A stretch of 35,322 nt of DNA from Pseudomonas sp. H1h (lineage in GTDB: Bacteria > Pseudomonadota > Gammaproteobacteria > Pseudomonadales > Pseudomonadaceae): assembly GCF_000633255.1 (NCBI RefSeq), contig NZ_AYMJ01000037.1, positions 1-35,322 of the forward strand. The letters run 5' to 3'. Positions 8,215 through 15,901 of the stretch are shown here, one piece after another. Each line of letters begins with the position of its first letter. The first letter of the stretch is position 1. Below the pieces are notes generated by a model. The model was not told the origin of the DNA, made no database searches, and saw only the letters and a list, made by a program, of their open reading frames with translations. Both the position numbers and the translations under genes were made by a program.

Positions 8215-8973
8215 TCAGCGCGGGGCGCGCACCTCGATCCCGGCGTTATCGAGCGCTTTGCGTGTGGCCTCGACCAACGCCAGCGCGCCCGGTGTATCGC
8301 TGTGCAAGCAGATCGAATCGAAAGCGATTGCCAGGTCTTCACCCTCAACGGTACGCACCACGCCTTGCTGACAGGCGCGCAATACTCGCGCGGCGACTTG
8401 CGTCGGGTCGTAGGCGCGCACGTTGCGGGTGAAGACGATGGAGCCGCTGAGGTCGTACTCGCGGTCGGCGTAGAATTCACGGATCACCGGTTGACCGAGT
8501 TCTGTCGCGACGCGCCAGATCACCGAATCGGGCATGCAATACAGCAACAGTTCTGGCTCCAGACGTTGCAGGTTTTCCACCAGCAGGCGGGCCGCCTCCT
8601 CGTCCCGCGCCAGGTGCATGTAGAGCGCTCCGTGGGGTTTGATGTGTTGCAGCGCCACGCCTTGAACACGGGCCAGTTCACGCAGGGCGCCCAGTTGATA
8701 GAGCATGTCGTCGACCAACTCCTGGGCCGGTGCGTTGATGTGCCGACGGCCAAAACCGACCAGGTCACGAAACCCCGGATGCGCACCGATGGCCACGCCC
8801 AGACGCTTGGCCTGCTCCACCGTGCGGCGCATGGTGCCAGGGTCGCCGGCATGGAAACCGGTGGCGATGTTGGCCGAACTGATGAAGCCCATCAGCTCAT
8901 TGTCGACACCATCACCGATGGTCCATGGGCCGAAGCCTTCACCCATGTCCGAGTTGAAATCTACTGCTTGCAT
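8215..8973 (-). CDS. pxpA: 5-oxoprolinase subunit A (LamB/YcsF family)
   Basis: The ATG at 8973 has AGGAG 8 bases upstream and gives about 252 residues, the usual size for LamB/YcsF proteins. The diagnostic N-terminal motif DFNSDMGEGFG and the central motif IKPHGALY are both present, as is SANIATGFHAGDP. PxpA works with PxpB and PxpC in ATP-dependent opening of 5-oxoproline. It is the first gene of the six-gene operon and is divergent from a LysR regulator, which likely controls it. A gap of 93 bases separates it from accB. Confidence 0.88.
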   Translation of the reverse strand: MQAVDFNSDMGEGFGPWTIGDGVDNELMGFISSANIATGFHAGDPGTMRRTVEQAKRLGVAIGAHPGFRDLVGFGRRHINAPAQELVDDMLYQLGALRELARVQGVALQHIKPHGALYMHLARDEEAARLLVENLQRLEPELLLYCMPDSVIWRVATELGQPVIREFYADREYDLSGSIVFTRNVRAYDPTQVAARVLRACQQGVVRTVEGEDLAIAFDSICLHSDTPGALALVEATRKALDNAGIEVRAPR

Positions 8974-9047
8974 GACGCTTGCTCCTGACGCTTGTGACTT
9001 CATGCAGGCCAAGTTAAATTTCCGCACACCCCTTGGGAAGATCTATT

Positions 9048-9079
9048 AACAGATAGGCCATCTTCTGAAAAACAGATAG
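9048..9079. promoter_or_regulatory. Candidate LysR operator: direct repeat between pxpA and the LysR gene
   Basis: The nine-base sequence AACAGATAG occurs twice, at 9048-9056 and 9071-9079, 23 bases apart, in the only control region shared by the pxpA operon and the divergent LysR gene. The left copy is preceded by CTAT (9043-9046), making a short imperfect dyad with ATAG (9053-9056). Divergent LysR regulators commonly bind such paired sites. The assignment is inference from position and repetition. Confidence 0.35.
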
Positions 9080-9115
9080 CCTCAAAAAAAAGCTTCCTCG
9101 CCGACCGGAGTGTCC

Positions 9116-10033
9116 ATGTCCCTGACCCTGCGCCAAGTGCGCTATTTCGTCGCCACCGCCGAGATCGGACAGATCTCCCAGGCCGCGCTTCATCTGAACA
9201 TTTCGCAGTCGGCGGTGACCACGGCGATCAAGGAGCTGGAAGGCATTCTTGGCACGCTGTTGTTTCAGCGCTCGGCGCAAGGCATGAGCCTGACCGATGC
9301 CGGGCGGCATTTTCTGAACCGGGCCTATGTGATTTTGCGCAGTGTCGATGACGCGCTGAACAGCCCATTGCCGGACATCCGCGCCAGTGGCGTGTTGCGC
9401 CTGGCGGCGAGCTACACGGTGTTCGGCTACTTCCTGCCGCACCATTTGCAGCGCCTGGAACACTGGCATCCCGATGTGACCATCGAGGTTCACGAACAGG
9501 AGCGCCAAGCCATCGAACAAGGCCTGCTCGAAGGCCGGTTCGACATGGCCGTGGTGCTCACCGCCAACCTCACTCACCCGGACATTGTCTCGGAGACGCT
9601 CTTCAACTCTGAGCGCCGGTTATGGCTGCCCAGCCACCATCCGCTGTGCGAACGTTCGGCTGTGAGTCTGGCCGATGTGGCGAAGGAGCCGTTCATCCTG
9701 CTGACCGTCGACGAGGCCGAACAGAGCGCCATGCGCTATTGGGAAAACGCGCGCCAGCAGCCGAACGTGCGGGTTCGCACCAGCTCTGTCGAAGCCGTGC
9801 GCAGCATGGTCGCCAATGGCAGCGGTGTGGCAATTCTTTCGGATCTGGTGCACCGCCCCTGGTCGCTGGAAGGCAAACGCATCGAAACCCTGACGATCAC
9901 CGACAAGGTGACGCCGATGAGTGTCGGCCTGGCGTGGCACCGCGCACAGGAGTTCAGCCCGGCGATGCACGCGTTTCGCAATTATTTCCACGATGCGTTT
10001 CTGGCGCCCCAGCAGCATCTCGCACGGCGCTGA
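9116..10033 (+). CDS. LysR family transcriptional regulator
   Basis: The ATG at 9116 has GGAG 5 bases upstream and is preferred over the in-frame GTG at 9110, which overlaps that site. The 305-residue protein has the N-terminal winged helix-turn-helix of LysR proteins (LTLRQVRYFVATAE, then SQAALHLNISQSAVTTAIKELE) and a substrate-binding domain beginning about residue 90. It is transcribed away from the pxp/acc operon with 142 bases between the starts, the standard arrangement for a LysR activator of the divergent operon. The inducer is unknown, perhaps the operon's substrate. Confidence 0.92.
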   Translation: MSLTLRQVRYFVATAEIGQISQAALHLNISQSAVTTAIKELEGILGTLLFQRSAQGMSLTDAGRHFLNRAYVILRSVDDALNSPLPDIRASGVLRLAASYTVFGYFLPHHLQRLEHWHPDVTIEVHEQERQAIEQGLLEGRFDMAVVLTANLTHPDIVSETLFNSERRLWLPSHHPLCERSAVSLADVAKEPFILLTVDEAEQSAMRYWENARQQPNVRVRTSSVEAVRSMVANGSGVAILSDLVHRPWSLEGKRIETLTITDKVTPMSVGLAWHRAQEFSPAMHAFRNYFHDAFLAPQQHLARR

Positions 10034-10118
10034 AAACAGGGTTACTCTCCGGCAAATGCGCGAGCGCTGCCTCATCGCTCAACTGCCACTTCCCTGAGAC
10101 ACTACGCAAGGAACAACC

Positions 10119-10637
10119 ATGTCGATCCATGCAGTGACTATTCCTCGTTTCGCCCAGATGCTGCGTTCATTGTCAGCGCTTTTGTCCAAGGGCGAAGCCT
10201 GCGCCGTTGAGCGCGGCTACGACCCGCAGGTTCTGCTCGAAGCACGCCTTGCGCCTGACATGCACAACCTCGCCCGCCAAGTTCAATACACCTGCACTCA
10301 AGCGCAGGACGCCGTGCTGCGATTGACGCAACAACCGCTGAGCGCACTCGCACCGCCAGAAAACATGGCGGCGGCCAAGGCATTGATCGAAAGCACCTTG
10401 CAGAGACTGGCAGCAGCGGACCCGGCGCAGATCGACGCCAGCGCACACAGGAAAATCGCCATCGAACTGCCCAACGGCATCGCCTTCGACATGACCGGCA
10501 GCGAATACGCCATGGACTGGGCCATGCCACAGTTCTACTTCCACCTGATCACGGCGTACAACATCCTGCGGCACAACGGCGTACCGCTGGGCAAGGCCGA
10601 TTATGTGCAGCATATGTTTGCGTATCTGCGGAAATAA
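10119..10637 (+). CDS. DUF1993 family protein
   Basis: The 172-residue protein matches the DUF1993 family, with four-helix DinB-like folds; characteristic parts are the opening IPRFAQMLRSLSALL, the middle region LAPDMHNLARQVQ and the end FYFHLITAYNILRHNGVPLGKADY. The DinB-like fold is known to bind metals in some relatives, but its reaction is unknown here. An AAGGA sequence lies upstream of the ATG. It is a single gene, in the same direction as the LysR gene (86 bases away). Confidence 0.85.
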   Translation: MSIHAVTIPRFAQMLRSLSALLSKGEACAVERGYDPQVLLEARLAPDMHNLARQVQYTCTQAQDAVLRLTQQPLSALAPPENMAAAKALIESTLQRLAAADPAQIDASAHRKIAIELPNGIAFDMTGSEYAMDWAMPQFYFHLITAYNILRHNGVPLGKADYVQHMFAYLRK

Positions 10638-10658
10638 CCAGCAGGTCAGGCTCCGGCG

Positions 10659-11093
10659 TCAACCACCGTTGACCCGGAGTTGCTGCACGAGAAGCGCCAC
10701 TGACTCCACGCAACCGTGACGGTTATTGGCCGAACGCTGCACATCCCACGACATGGCATCATCAACGCAGAAATCGCCCGCGCACTCCACGCTCAGATCG
10801 TCATCGAGCAGGCCGAGCGGAACCCACACGTAAAGCGATCCGCGAAGCAGGTTGGGCACGGTCGAGCCGCATTGCGCACAGAAGTCGTTCCGGTAACCGC
10901 TGGGTTTGACCCAACTGCTGATCGACTCCTGCCCTGCTTCCCAGCGAAAGTCACGAGCGCTGACCAGCGTGGCGAGGTTGTGGCCGACCCCGGTTTGCTT
11001 GCGGCACAGGGTGCAGTGGCAGCGATAGAAAAAACCAGGCGCAACCGAGAGGCTGAAGCGCACAGCGGTGCATAGACACTGCCCTGTTGTCAT
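10659..11093 (-). CDS. GFA family zinc-binding protein
   Basis: Started at the ATG at 11093 (AGGGAG 6 bases upstream), the protein is about 144 residues. It has the zinc ligands of the glutathione-dependent formaldehyde-activating (GFA/CENP-V) family: C6 and C8, the cluster C25-H26-C27...C30 in the motif CHCTLC, and C72...C75 in FCAQCGS. The family is named for S-hydroxymethylglutathione synthase, but most members, like this one, have no proven reaction. The start codon overlaps the stop of a short upstream ORF (ATGA), so translation may be coupled to it. Confidence 0.85.
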   Translation of the reverse strand: MTTGQCLCTAVRFSLSVAPGFFYRCHCTLCRKQTGVGHNLATLVSARDFRWEAGQESISSWVKPSGYRNDFCAQCGSTVPNLLRGSLYVWVPLGLLDDDLSVECAGDFCVDDAMSWDVQRSANNRHGCVESVALLVQQLRVNGG

Positions 11094-11302
11094 GGCGAGC
11101 TCCCTGAAGAAAAGTAAAACCGGCTTTGGCCTCGGCGCTGGTTCCGGACAAATACAAAATGGGGTTGTATTGACAATCGTGCATGGCGGCGTTGTACGAG
11201 GCCCTGCCAGACCGTCAATCCTAGCGCGCACATGGCGATAACAGCCGAGGCCAAGGCAATTGAGTCAGCGCTATCTGAGATGATTTTGTCCCTCTCGAAC
11301 AC
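11090..11302 (-). pseudogene. Truncated N-terminus of a small membrane protein (remnant)
   Basis: A GTG-started frame of 70 codons encodes one membrane helix (about residues 12-34) followed by the sequence TVWQGLVQRRHARLSIQPH. This is like the start of a widespread family of bacterial membrane proteins with a helix, a WQG motif and an RRHxRLSxxP motif. After about residue 45 the resemblance ends and the sequence turns into the leader of the GFA gene, so the rest of the original gene seems to be missing. Its stop overlaps the GFA ATG. It may be a dead remnant, or a leader peptide coupled to GFA. Confidence 0.4.
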
Positions 11303-11322
11303 GTCTCAACCAGACCGCCAGG

Positions 11323-11598
11323 CTAGCCTGTGAAATCGCAATGAATCTGCATGCTTTCTGTCGGGTTATGGTGAATTGAAAAACCGCTCTTGCGTAGTTC
11401 ACCCTTGACCGTTTCAATCGTTGTCAGGTGTTGCGCGGCTATCATTTCCTGTCGCGCCAACGATGTAAAAACGCCCATCGGCAGACAATCATTTCTGGCT
11501 CGGCATTCGTGCACAAGGAAATCCTGTGAGCGAACGACCGCGACTGATTTTCCCCTCAAACGATACTCATACCTGAGAGCACATTCGGTCCAGTTCAC
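11323..11598 (-). CDS. Hypothetical protein, doubtful
   Basis: This GTG-started frame of 91 codons is the only one of note on the minus strand in the otherwise gene-poor stretch 11303-11701. AAGGTG lies about 8 bases upstream of the start. The product has three cysteines, no signal peptide, no membrane helix, and no family I can recognise. The local base composition is lower in GC than the neighbours. It could equally be non-coding sequence upstream of the fasciclin gene. Confidence 0.2.
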   Translation of the reverse strand: MNWTECALRYEYRLRGKSVAVVRSQDFLVHECRARNDCLPMGVFTSLARQEMIAAQHLTTIETVKGELRKSGFSIHHNPTESMQIHCDFTG

Positions 11599-11701
11599 TG
11601 CAGCGCACCTTTTATTTCGCCCTGCGCTGCATCCGTTTCAGTCGCGGCTCCGTACATTCAATACCCTCATTCGAAGGGTCGAAGAATCAAGGAGACACAC
11701 C

Positions 11702-12262
11702 ATGCACTCGCTCATCAAACGCCTTGCTGTCGCTTGCTTCACACTGCTCGCCCTTGGAGCTGGATTCAGCTTCGCCGCCGATACCGTGATGGTCGGCGGC
11801 GCGGCCATGTATCCGAGCAAAACCATCGTTGAAAACGCAGTCAACTCCAAAGATCACACGACACTCGTCGCCGCGGTCAAAGCTGCCGGGCTGGTGGACA
11901 CGCTCAACAGCAAGGGGCCGTTCACCGTCTTCGCCCCGACCAACGAGGCCTTCGCCAAACTGCCCGCCGGCACGGTCGATACGTTGGTCAAACCCGAACA
12001 CAAGGCTGACCTGACGAAGATCCTCACTTACCACGTGGTGGCCGGCACACACACGGGCAAACAGTTGATGGACCAAGCGAAAATGCACGGCGGCAAAGTC
12101 ATGCTGAAAACCGTTCAGGGCGAATCGCTGACCGTGATGCTGCACGATGGCAAGTTGTGGGTAGAGGACGCCAAAGGTGGCAAGGCGGCCATTACCATCG
12201 CAGACGTCATGCAATCCAATGGCGTGATTCATGTGATCGATACGGTGCTGATGCCCAATTGA
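11702..12262 (+). CDS. Exported fasciclin (FAS1) domain protein
   Basis: The 186-residue protein has a Sec signal peptide (charged MHSLIKR, hydrophobic core, likely cleavage after FAA at residue 26) and one FAS1 domain covering the rest. The FAS1 H1 box is visible as FTVFAPTNEAFAKLP, the YHVV motif follows, and the H2 box reads NGVIHVIDTVLMP at the very end. FAS1 domains mediate adhesion or ligand binding at the cell surface. GGAG lies 8 bases upstream of the ATG. It appears to be monocistronic and is followed by a hairpin at 12273-12302. Confidence 0.92.
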   Translation: MHSLIKRLAVACFTLLALGAGFSFAADTVMVGGAAMYPSKTIVENAVNSKDHTTLVAAVKAAGLVDTLNSKGPFTVFAPTNEAFAKLPAGTVDTLVKPEHKADLTKILTYHVVAGTHTGKQLMDQAKMHGGKVMLKTVQGESLTVMLHDGKLWVEDAKGGKAAITIADVMQSNGVIHVIDTVLMPN

Positions 12263-12272
12263 TCGCCTGACA

Positions 12273-12302
12273 CTGGCGGGCCCTCGTCAGAGCGCCCGCC
12301 AG
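12273..12302. terminator. Hairpin between convergent genes
   Basis: CTGGCGGGC (12273-12281) pairs perfectly with GCCCGCCAG (12294-12302) around a 12-base loop. It sits 10 bases after the fasciclin stop and 33 bases before the end of the convergent reductase gene, where a bidirectional terminator would be expected. No T tract follows on either strand, so strong intrinsic termination is not certain. Confidence 0.45.
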
Positions 12303-12335
12303 ACTTGACAGCTCAAGGTTGAAACGCCTGACGCC

Positions 12336-13568
12336 TCACGTCGAACGTTTCTCTACCCAGCGCTGGTACTGGCGTGTACGAAACGCCATGGCGATCTGCT
12401 GCACAATCAGCGCACGCAGCGGTGACACAGCTGGATCGGGCTTTTTTGCCCGACTGAGTTTACCCAACTGAAACTTGACCACCGCCATGTTCGCCAACGC
12501 TGCGATGGTTTTGTTTTTCCAGGTGATCGGCGGCAACTGCGGGGCGTTGTCCTTGCCCTGCAGCCAGTCACGCGGCAGGTGTGGTTCGATGGCCATTGCC
12601 GTTCCGATGCCCACCATGTCCACGCCACTCTGAACGACTTGTTCGGCCACCGGGCGGCGGCGAATCCCGCCGGTGACCATCACCGGCATTTTCGCGACGG
12701 TCTGAATGTCGCGGGCAAATTCGACGAAGTAAGCCTCGCGAGCCAGGGTGCGGCCATCGCGCGCCTCGCCCTGCATGGCGGGAACTTCGTAACTGCCACC
12801 GGACAATTCCACCAGATCCACCCCCCGATCGTTGAGTAGCTCAACCACCTTTTTCGCCTCGTCGGCGGTGAAGCCTCCGCGCTGGAAGTCGGCGGAGTTG
12901 AGTTTGACCGCCACCGCAAAATCCGCCGAAACCACGGCCCTCACCGCGCTGACGATATCGAGCAACAGGCGCGCGCGGTTTTCCACGCAGCCGCCCCACT
13001 CGTCCGTCCGCTGGTTGGTCAGCGGCGAAAGGAACTGGCTCAACAGATAGCCATGCGCGGCGTGGATTTCCACGCCAGTGAACCCCGCCTGTTCGCCAAG
13101 GCGCGCAGTGCGTGCAAAGCGCTGAATGACCTCCTCAATCACGTCTGGAGTCATGGCGTGGGGCGTGGCAAAGCGCTTGGACATGCTGCCCAGCTCCAGC
13201 GGCACGGCTGACGGCGCCCAGGTTTTTTGCCCGAGGTTGGCCTGCATCTGCCGGCCCGGGTGATTGATCTGCAACCAGAACTGCGCGCCACCGGAGCGCC
13301 CGATACGCGCCCAGCGCTGGAACCTGGCGAGTTGCTGATCGTCCTGTAGCACCACGCCGCCCGGGCCGGTCATGGCGCGGCCGTCGACCATGACATTGCC
13401 GGTGATGATCAGCCCGGCGCCACCGTCGGCCCACGCCTGGTAGAGCCGCATCAGCTCGTCGGAGGGCGCCTGGTCGGCATCGGCCATGTTCTCTTCCATG
13501 GCGGCTTTGGCGATACGATTCTTGATGGTCGAACCGTTGGGAAGTATCAGGGGGTCGAACACATTCAT
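12336..13568 (-). CDS. NADH:flavin oxidoreductase, Old Yellow Enzyme-like
   Basis: The ATG at 13568 has GAGGA 8 bases upstream and gives 410 residues. This is an FMN-binding TIM barrel of the NADH:flavin oxidoreductase/2,4-dienoyl-CoA reductase type without the C-terminal NAD domain of the long form. Motifs include the start FDPLILPNGSTIKNRI, INHPGRQ, and the family signature HAAHGYLLSQFLSP...TDEWGG. The product likely reduces activated alkenes such as enones or electrophilic xenobiotics. It lies downstream of a MerR regulator, and its promoter has MerR-type geometry (see 13597-13627), so induction by an electrophilic compound is plausible. Confidence 0.88.
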   Translation of the reverse strand: MNVFDPLILPNGSTIKNRIAKAAMEENMADADQAPSDELMRLYQAWADGGAGLIITGNVMVDGRAMTGPGGVVLQDDQQLARFQRWARIGRSGGAQFWLQINHPGRQMQANLGQKTWAPSAVPLELGSMSKRFATPHAMTPDVIEEVIQRFARTARLGEQAGFTGVEIHAAHGYLLSQFLSPLTNQRTDEWGGCVENRARLLLDIVSAVRAVVSADFAVAVKLNSADFQRGGFTADEAKKVVELLNDRGVDLVELSGGSYEVPAMQGEARDGRTLAREAYFVEFARDIQTVAKMPVMVTGGIRRRPVAEQVVQSGVDMVGIGTAMAIEPHLPRDWLQGKDNAPQLPPITWKNKTIAALANMAVVKFQLGKLSRAKKPDPAVSPLRALIVQQIAMAFRTRQYQRWVEKRST

Positions 13569-13596
13569 GCGGGCAGTCCTCAACTGAGATGAGGCC

Positions 13597-13627
13597 ACCA
13601 TAAGATTAAAGCCAACTTTAAGGTCAA
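13597..13627 (-). promoter_or_regulatory. MerR-type promoter of the flavin oxidoreductase gene
   Basis: On the minus strand a -35 TTGACC (13622-13627) is separated from a -10 TATGGT (13597-13602) by 19 bases, longer than the normal 17. The perfect inverted repeat TTAAAG-CCAA-CTTTAA (plus-strand reading, 13606-13621) fills that spacer. This long spacer with a centred dyad is the hallmark of promoters activated by MerR-family regulators through DNA untwisting. The MerR gene lies immediately beside it, 29 bases upstream on the same strand. Confidence 0.65.
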
Positions 13628-13652
13628 TAGCTTTTTTAAGGCTATTCGATGT

Positions 13653-14096
13653 TCAGCGCGCCACATCGCGGCGGTCTGAAGAACCCACCACGCCCTCTTC
13701 ACGCAAGCGGCTCATCAGCATTTGCGCATTGTCCGCACAGGCCATGCCCTCCGGTTTGCCTTCGATACCCTTGATGGCCAGCAACAGTTGCGCCTTGTTC
13801 CGGGCCAGCCGTTGCTGTAGGACTTCGATTTCCTCGACCTTTTGCTTGAGGCCACTGAGCAATTGTTCATGTTGCCAGCCCTGCGCATTCATCGGCATCA
13901 ACTGGCGGATTTCCTCCAATGAGAATCCCGCCGCCTGCGCCCCGGTAATGAGCTCCAGAATCCACTGCGTGTCGGGGGCGTAGTCACGATAGCCGTTGGC
14001 TTTGCGCCCGACCGAGGTGATCAGGCCACTCGCTTCGTAAAAGCGGATGCGAGACGGCGCCAACCCGCTGATTTTTGCCAGTTCACCGATTCTCAT
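13653..14096 (-). CDS. MerR family transcriptional regulator
   Basis: The chosen ATG at 14096 has GGAG 6 bases upstream and begins MRIGELAKISGLAPSRIRFYE, the winged helix-turn-helix of MerR proteins; the long upstream extension of the frame is not protein-like. The 147 residues continue with a YRDYAP wing, the helix RQL and a coiled-coil dimerisation helix (about residues 78-112). There is no conserved metal-binding cysteine cluster near the C-terminus (a single Cys at about residue 120), so a drug or small-molecule sensor is more likely than a metal sensor. It probably regulates the adjacent flavin oxidoreductase. Confidence 0.88.
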   Translation of the reverse strand: MRIGELAKISGLAPSRIRFYEASGLITSVGRKANGYRDYAPDTQWILELITGAQAAGFSLEEIRQLMPMNAQGWQHEQLLSGLKQKVEEIEVLQQRLARNKAQLLLAIKGIEGKPEGMACADNAQMLMSRLREEGVVGSSDRRDVAR

Positions 14097-14118
14097 GTTC
14101 CACTCCGCAAACGCATTA

Positions 14119-14138
14119 ACCTTGACGCTGACTTTAAA
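14119..14138. promoter_or_regulatory. Second candidate MerR operator, upstream of merR and the hydrolase
   Basis: The minus-strand sequence TTTAAAGTCAGCGTCAAGGT matches the operator in front of the flavin oxidoreductase at about 14 of 20 positions, keeping TTAAAGT, the central GC and AA at the same places. It lies in the 124-base gap between the MerR gene and the divergent alpha/beta hydrolase gene, which suggests that MerR autoregulates or controls both. On the plus strand TTAACC and TGAACT flank it with a 19-base spacer, but both boxes are weak. Confidence 0.4.
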
Positions 14139-14220
14139 CCTGAACTGATTCGCCGGCCATCGGTACAAATACACATGTAGAGGCCGGCGAATTTCCGGCC
14201 ATGTGCAAAAAAGGCTCAGC

Positions 14221-15225
14221 ATGGACACCGAAAAACTTGAGTTTGGCGCACATGAAATCGCGCAGATGCAGCGTTTCAACAAGACCCTGGCCTGGCTGCC
14301 ACGGTTTCGCATCCGCAATCGCGTCACGCCGCGACTGATCCAGGCGCTGCTGCGCGTCAGTCAGAAGGCCGGCACAGACAAGCTGCGCAAACACAGCCTT
14401 GAGGCTGAAAACATCGAGATTGATGCCCACGGCGTCCGGGTGCCGCTACGGATTATCAGGCCCAAAGGCAAAGCCCGAGGCGTGGTGCTGGATTTTCATG
14501 GTGGTGGCTGGGTCATCGGCAACCCGCAGATGAACGACGAACTCAACGCCGGCATGGTCAATGCGTGCAACGTGGCGGTGGTTTCGGTGGATTATCGGCT
14601 GGCGGTCAACACGCCGGTGGAGGGGTTGTTGCAGGATTGTCTGGGGGCCACTCGCTGGTTGCTCGGCTGCAACGAATTCGCTGACCTGCCGGTGATCGTC
14701 GTGGGGGAATCGGCGGGCGGGCATCTGGCAGCGGCGACGTTGTTGGGGCTGCAGGCATCGCCCGAATTTTTGCAGCGTATCCACGGAGCGCTGCTGTATT
14801 ACGGCGTCTACGATCTGACCGGATCGGCCAGCGTACGCGCTGCGACTGCCGACACCCTGCTGCTGGACGGCCCCGGCATGGTCGAGGCGCTGCGCCAGTT
14901 GACCCCGGACCTGAACGACGCACAACGTCAACAGCCGCCGCTGTCACCGCTCTACGGCGACTTTGCCGGCATGCCCCCGGCACTGATGTTTGTCGGTGAA
15001 CTGGACCCGTTGCGCGACGACACTCTGGAACTGGCTGCACGCTGGAAAGCGTCGGCAGCGGTTGAAGTGCACCTGCTGCCCGCTTGCGCCCATGGATTTA
15101 TCCATTTCCCGATGGCCATGGCTGACAAGGTGCTGGCTCACAGCCGGACATGGATCAATCTTCGGCTTGGCGCTCGGGAATCAACAGGGGAACGTTGCGC
15201 TCAGCTCACGCCAGCAACTCGGTGA
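14221..15225 (+). CDS. Alpha/beta hydrolase, HSL-type esterase
   Basis: The ATG at 14221 with AAGG upstream gives 334 residues; an in-frame GTG at 14203 has no better site. The protein has the oxyanion-hole motif HGGG (in DFHGGGW), the nucleophile elbow GESAG and a late histidine (CAHGF), with an Asp in VGELDPLRDD, a complete catalytic triad of the hormone-sensitive-lipase family. Substrate is probably a short acyl ester. It is divergent from the MerR gene and shares a short control region with it. Its last 20 bases overlap the convergent trmK gene tail to tail. Confidence 0.88.
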   Translation: MDTEKLEFGAHEIAQMQRFNKTLAWLPRFRIRNRVTPRLIQALLRVSQKAGTDKLRKHSLEAENIEIDAHGVRVPLRIIRPKGKARGVVLDFHGGGWVIGNPQMNDELNAGMVNACNVAVVSVDYRLAVNTPVEGLLQDCLGATRWLLGCNEFADLPVIVVGESAGGHLAAATLLGLQASPEFLQRIHGALLYYGVYDLTGSASVRAATADTLLLDGPGMVEALRQLTPDLNDAQRQQPPLSPLYGDFAGMPPALMFVGELDPLRDDTLELAARWKASAAVEVHLLPACAHGFIHFPMAMADKVLAHSRTWINLRLGARESTGERCAQLTPATR

Positions 15226-15901
15226 TCCACTGAATCTGCTGCGCCGTCTCTTGCAGCTTTTCCTGCGGAACGGTCTGACGCGCCTGGGTGAAGCTGTTCA
15301 GGGTTTTCTGTTTCTGGCGCAACAGGCGCTGCCATTTGGCGATAAATGCCGGACTGCGCGCCTGCATCAGCAGCGGGCCGAAGTACAGTTGTTCGGCGCT
15401 GTAGTCGACCGGACCGGAACGCTCGGCAACGATGATTTCGTAGAAGAAGCGGTTTTCCTGCAGCACGTCCTCGACGAGGATGCGGTAGTGGTTTTCCATC
15501 AGCCATTGGCGCAACGGTTGCTCGCCACCGTTGGGTTGCAGGATCAGCCGCTCGTGCCCGCTCAGGCGCGCCTTGCCACTGTCGAGGATATCGCGAATGG
15601 TCTCGCCACCCATGCCGCACAGGCTGATCGCGGTAATCTCGTCGCCCGGCTCGATCGCCGCCAGGCCACTGGCCAGGCGCACGATAATGTGCGGCTGCAG
15701 ATCGTTCTCGCGTACCGTGCGCACGGCCGCCTGAAACGGCGTCAACGCCACTTCACCAGCCACCGCCGCCGCGATGGCACCACGGCGCATCAGGGCCACC
15801 GGCAGATAGCCGTGATCCGAGCCGATATCGGCCAGCCGTGCGCCTGCCGGCACCTGCGCCGCCACGCGCTCCAGGCGCATGGACAAAGTGTGTTCGTTCA
15901 A
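15206..15901 (-). CDS. trmK: tRNA (adenine(22)-N1)-methyltransferase TrmK
   Basis: The protein shows a class I SAM methyltransferase start (RLERVAAQVPAGARLADIGSDHGYLP) with the TrmK-typical motifs DIGSDHGYLP, GMGGETI (CGMGGETI) and LQPNGGEQPLR. TrmK methylates N1 of adenine 22 in tRNA using SAM. The start I prefer is the TTG at 15901 (LNEHTLSMRLERVA), preceded by a long G run; an ATG at 15922 and another codon at 15946 are in frame but give non-conserved residues. It converges on the hydrolase gene with a 20-base overlap. Confidence 0.82.
   Translation of the reverse strand: MNEHTLSMRLERVAAQVPAGARLADIGSDHGYLPVALMRRGAIAAAVAGEVALTPFQAAVRTVRENDLQPHIIVRLASGLAAIEPGDEITAISLCGMGGETIRDILDSGKARLSGHERLILQPNGGEQPLRQWLMENHYRILVEDVLQENRFFYEIIVAERSGPVDYSAEQLYFGPLLMQARSPAFIAKWQRLLRQKQKTLNSFTQARQTVPQEKLQETAQQIQWITELLA

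Noticed and set aside
11390..11701. Extended start of the fasciclin gene at 11390
   Set aside because: The extension would hide the signal peptide, and a good ribosome site lies before the ATG at 11702.
12336..13601. Longer start for the flavin oxidoreductase (at 13601)
   Set aside because: The longer form lies upstream of the MerR-type promoter's transcription start; the ATG at 13568 has a good ribosome site and the conserved family start.
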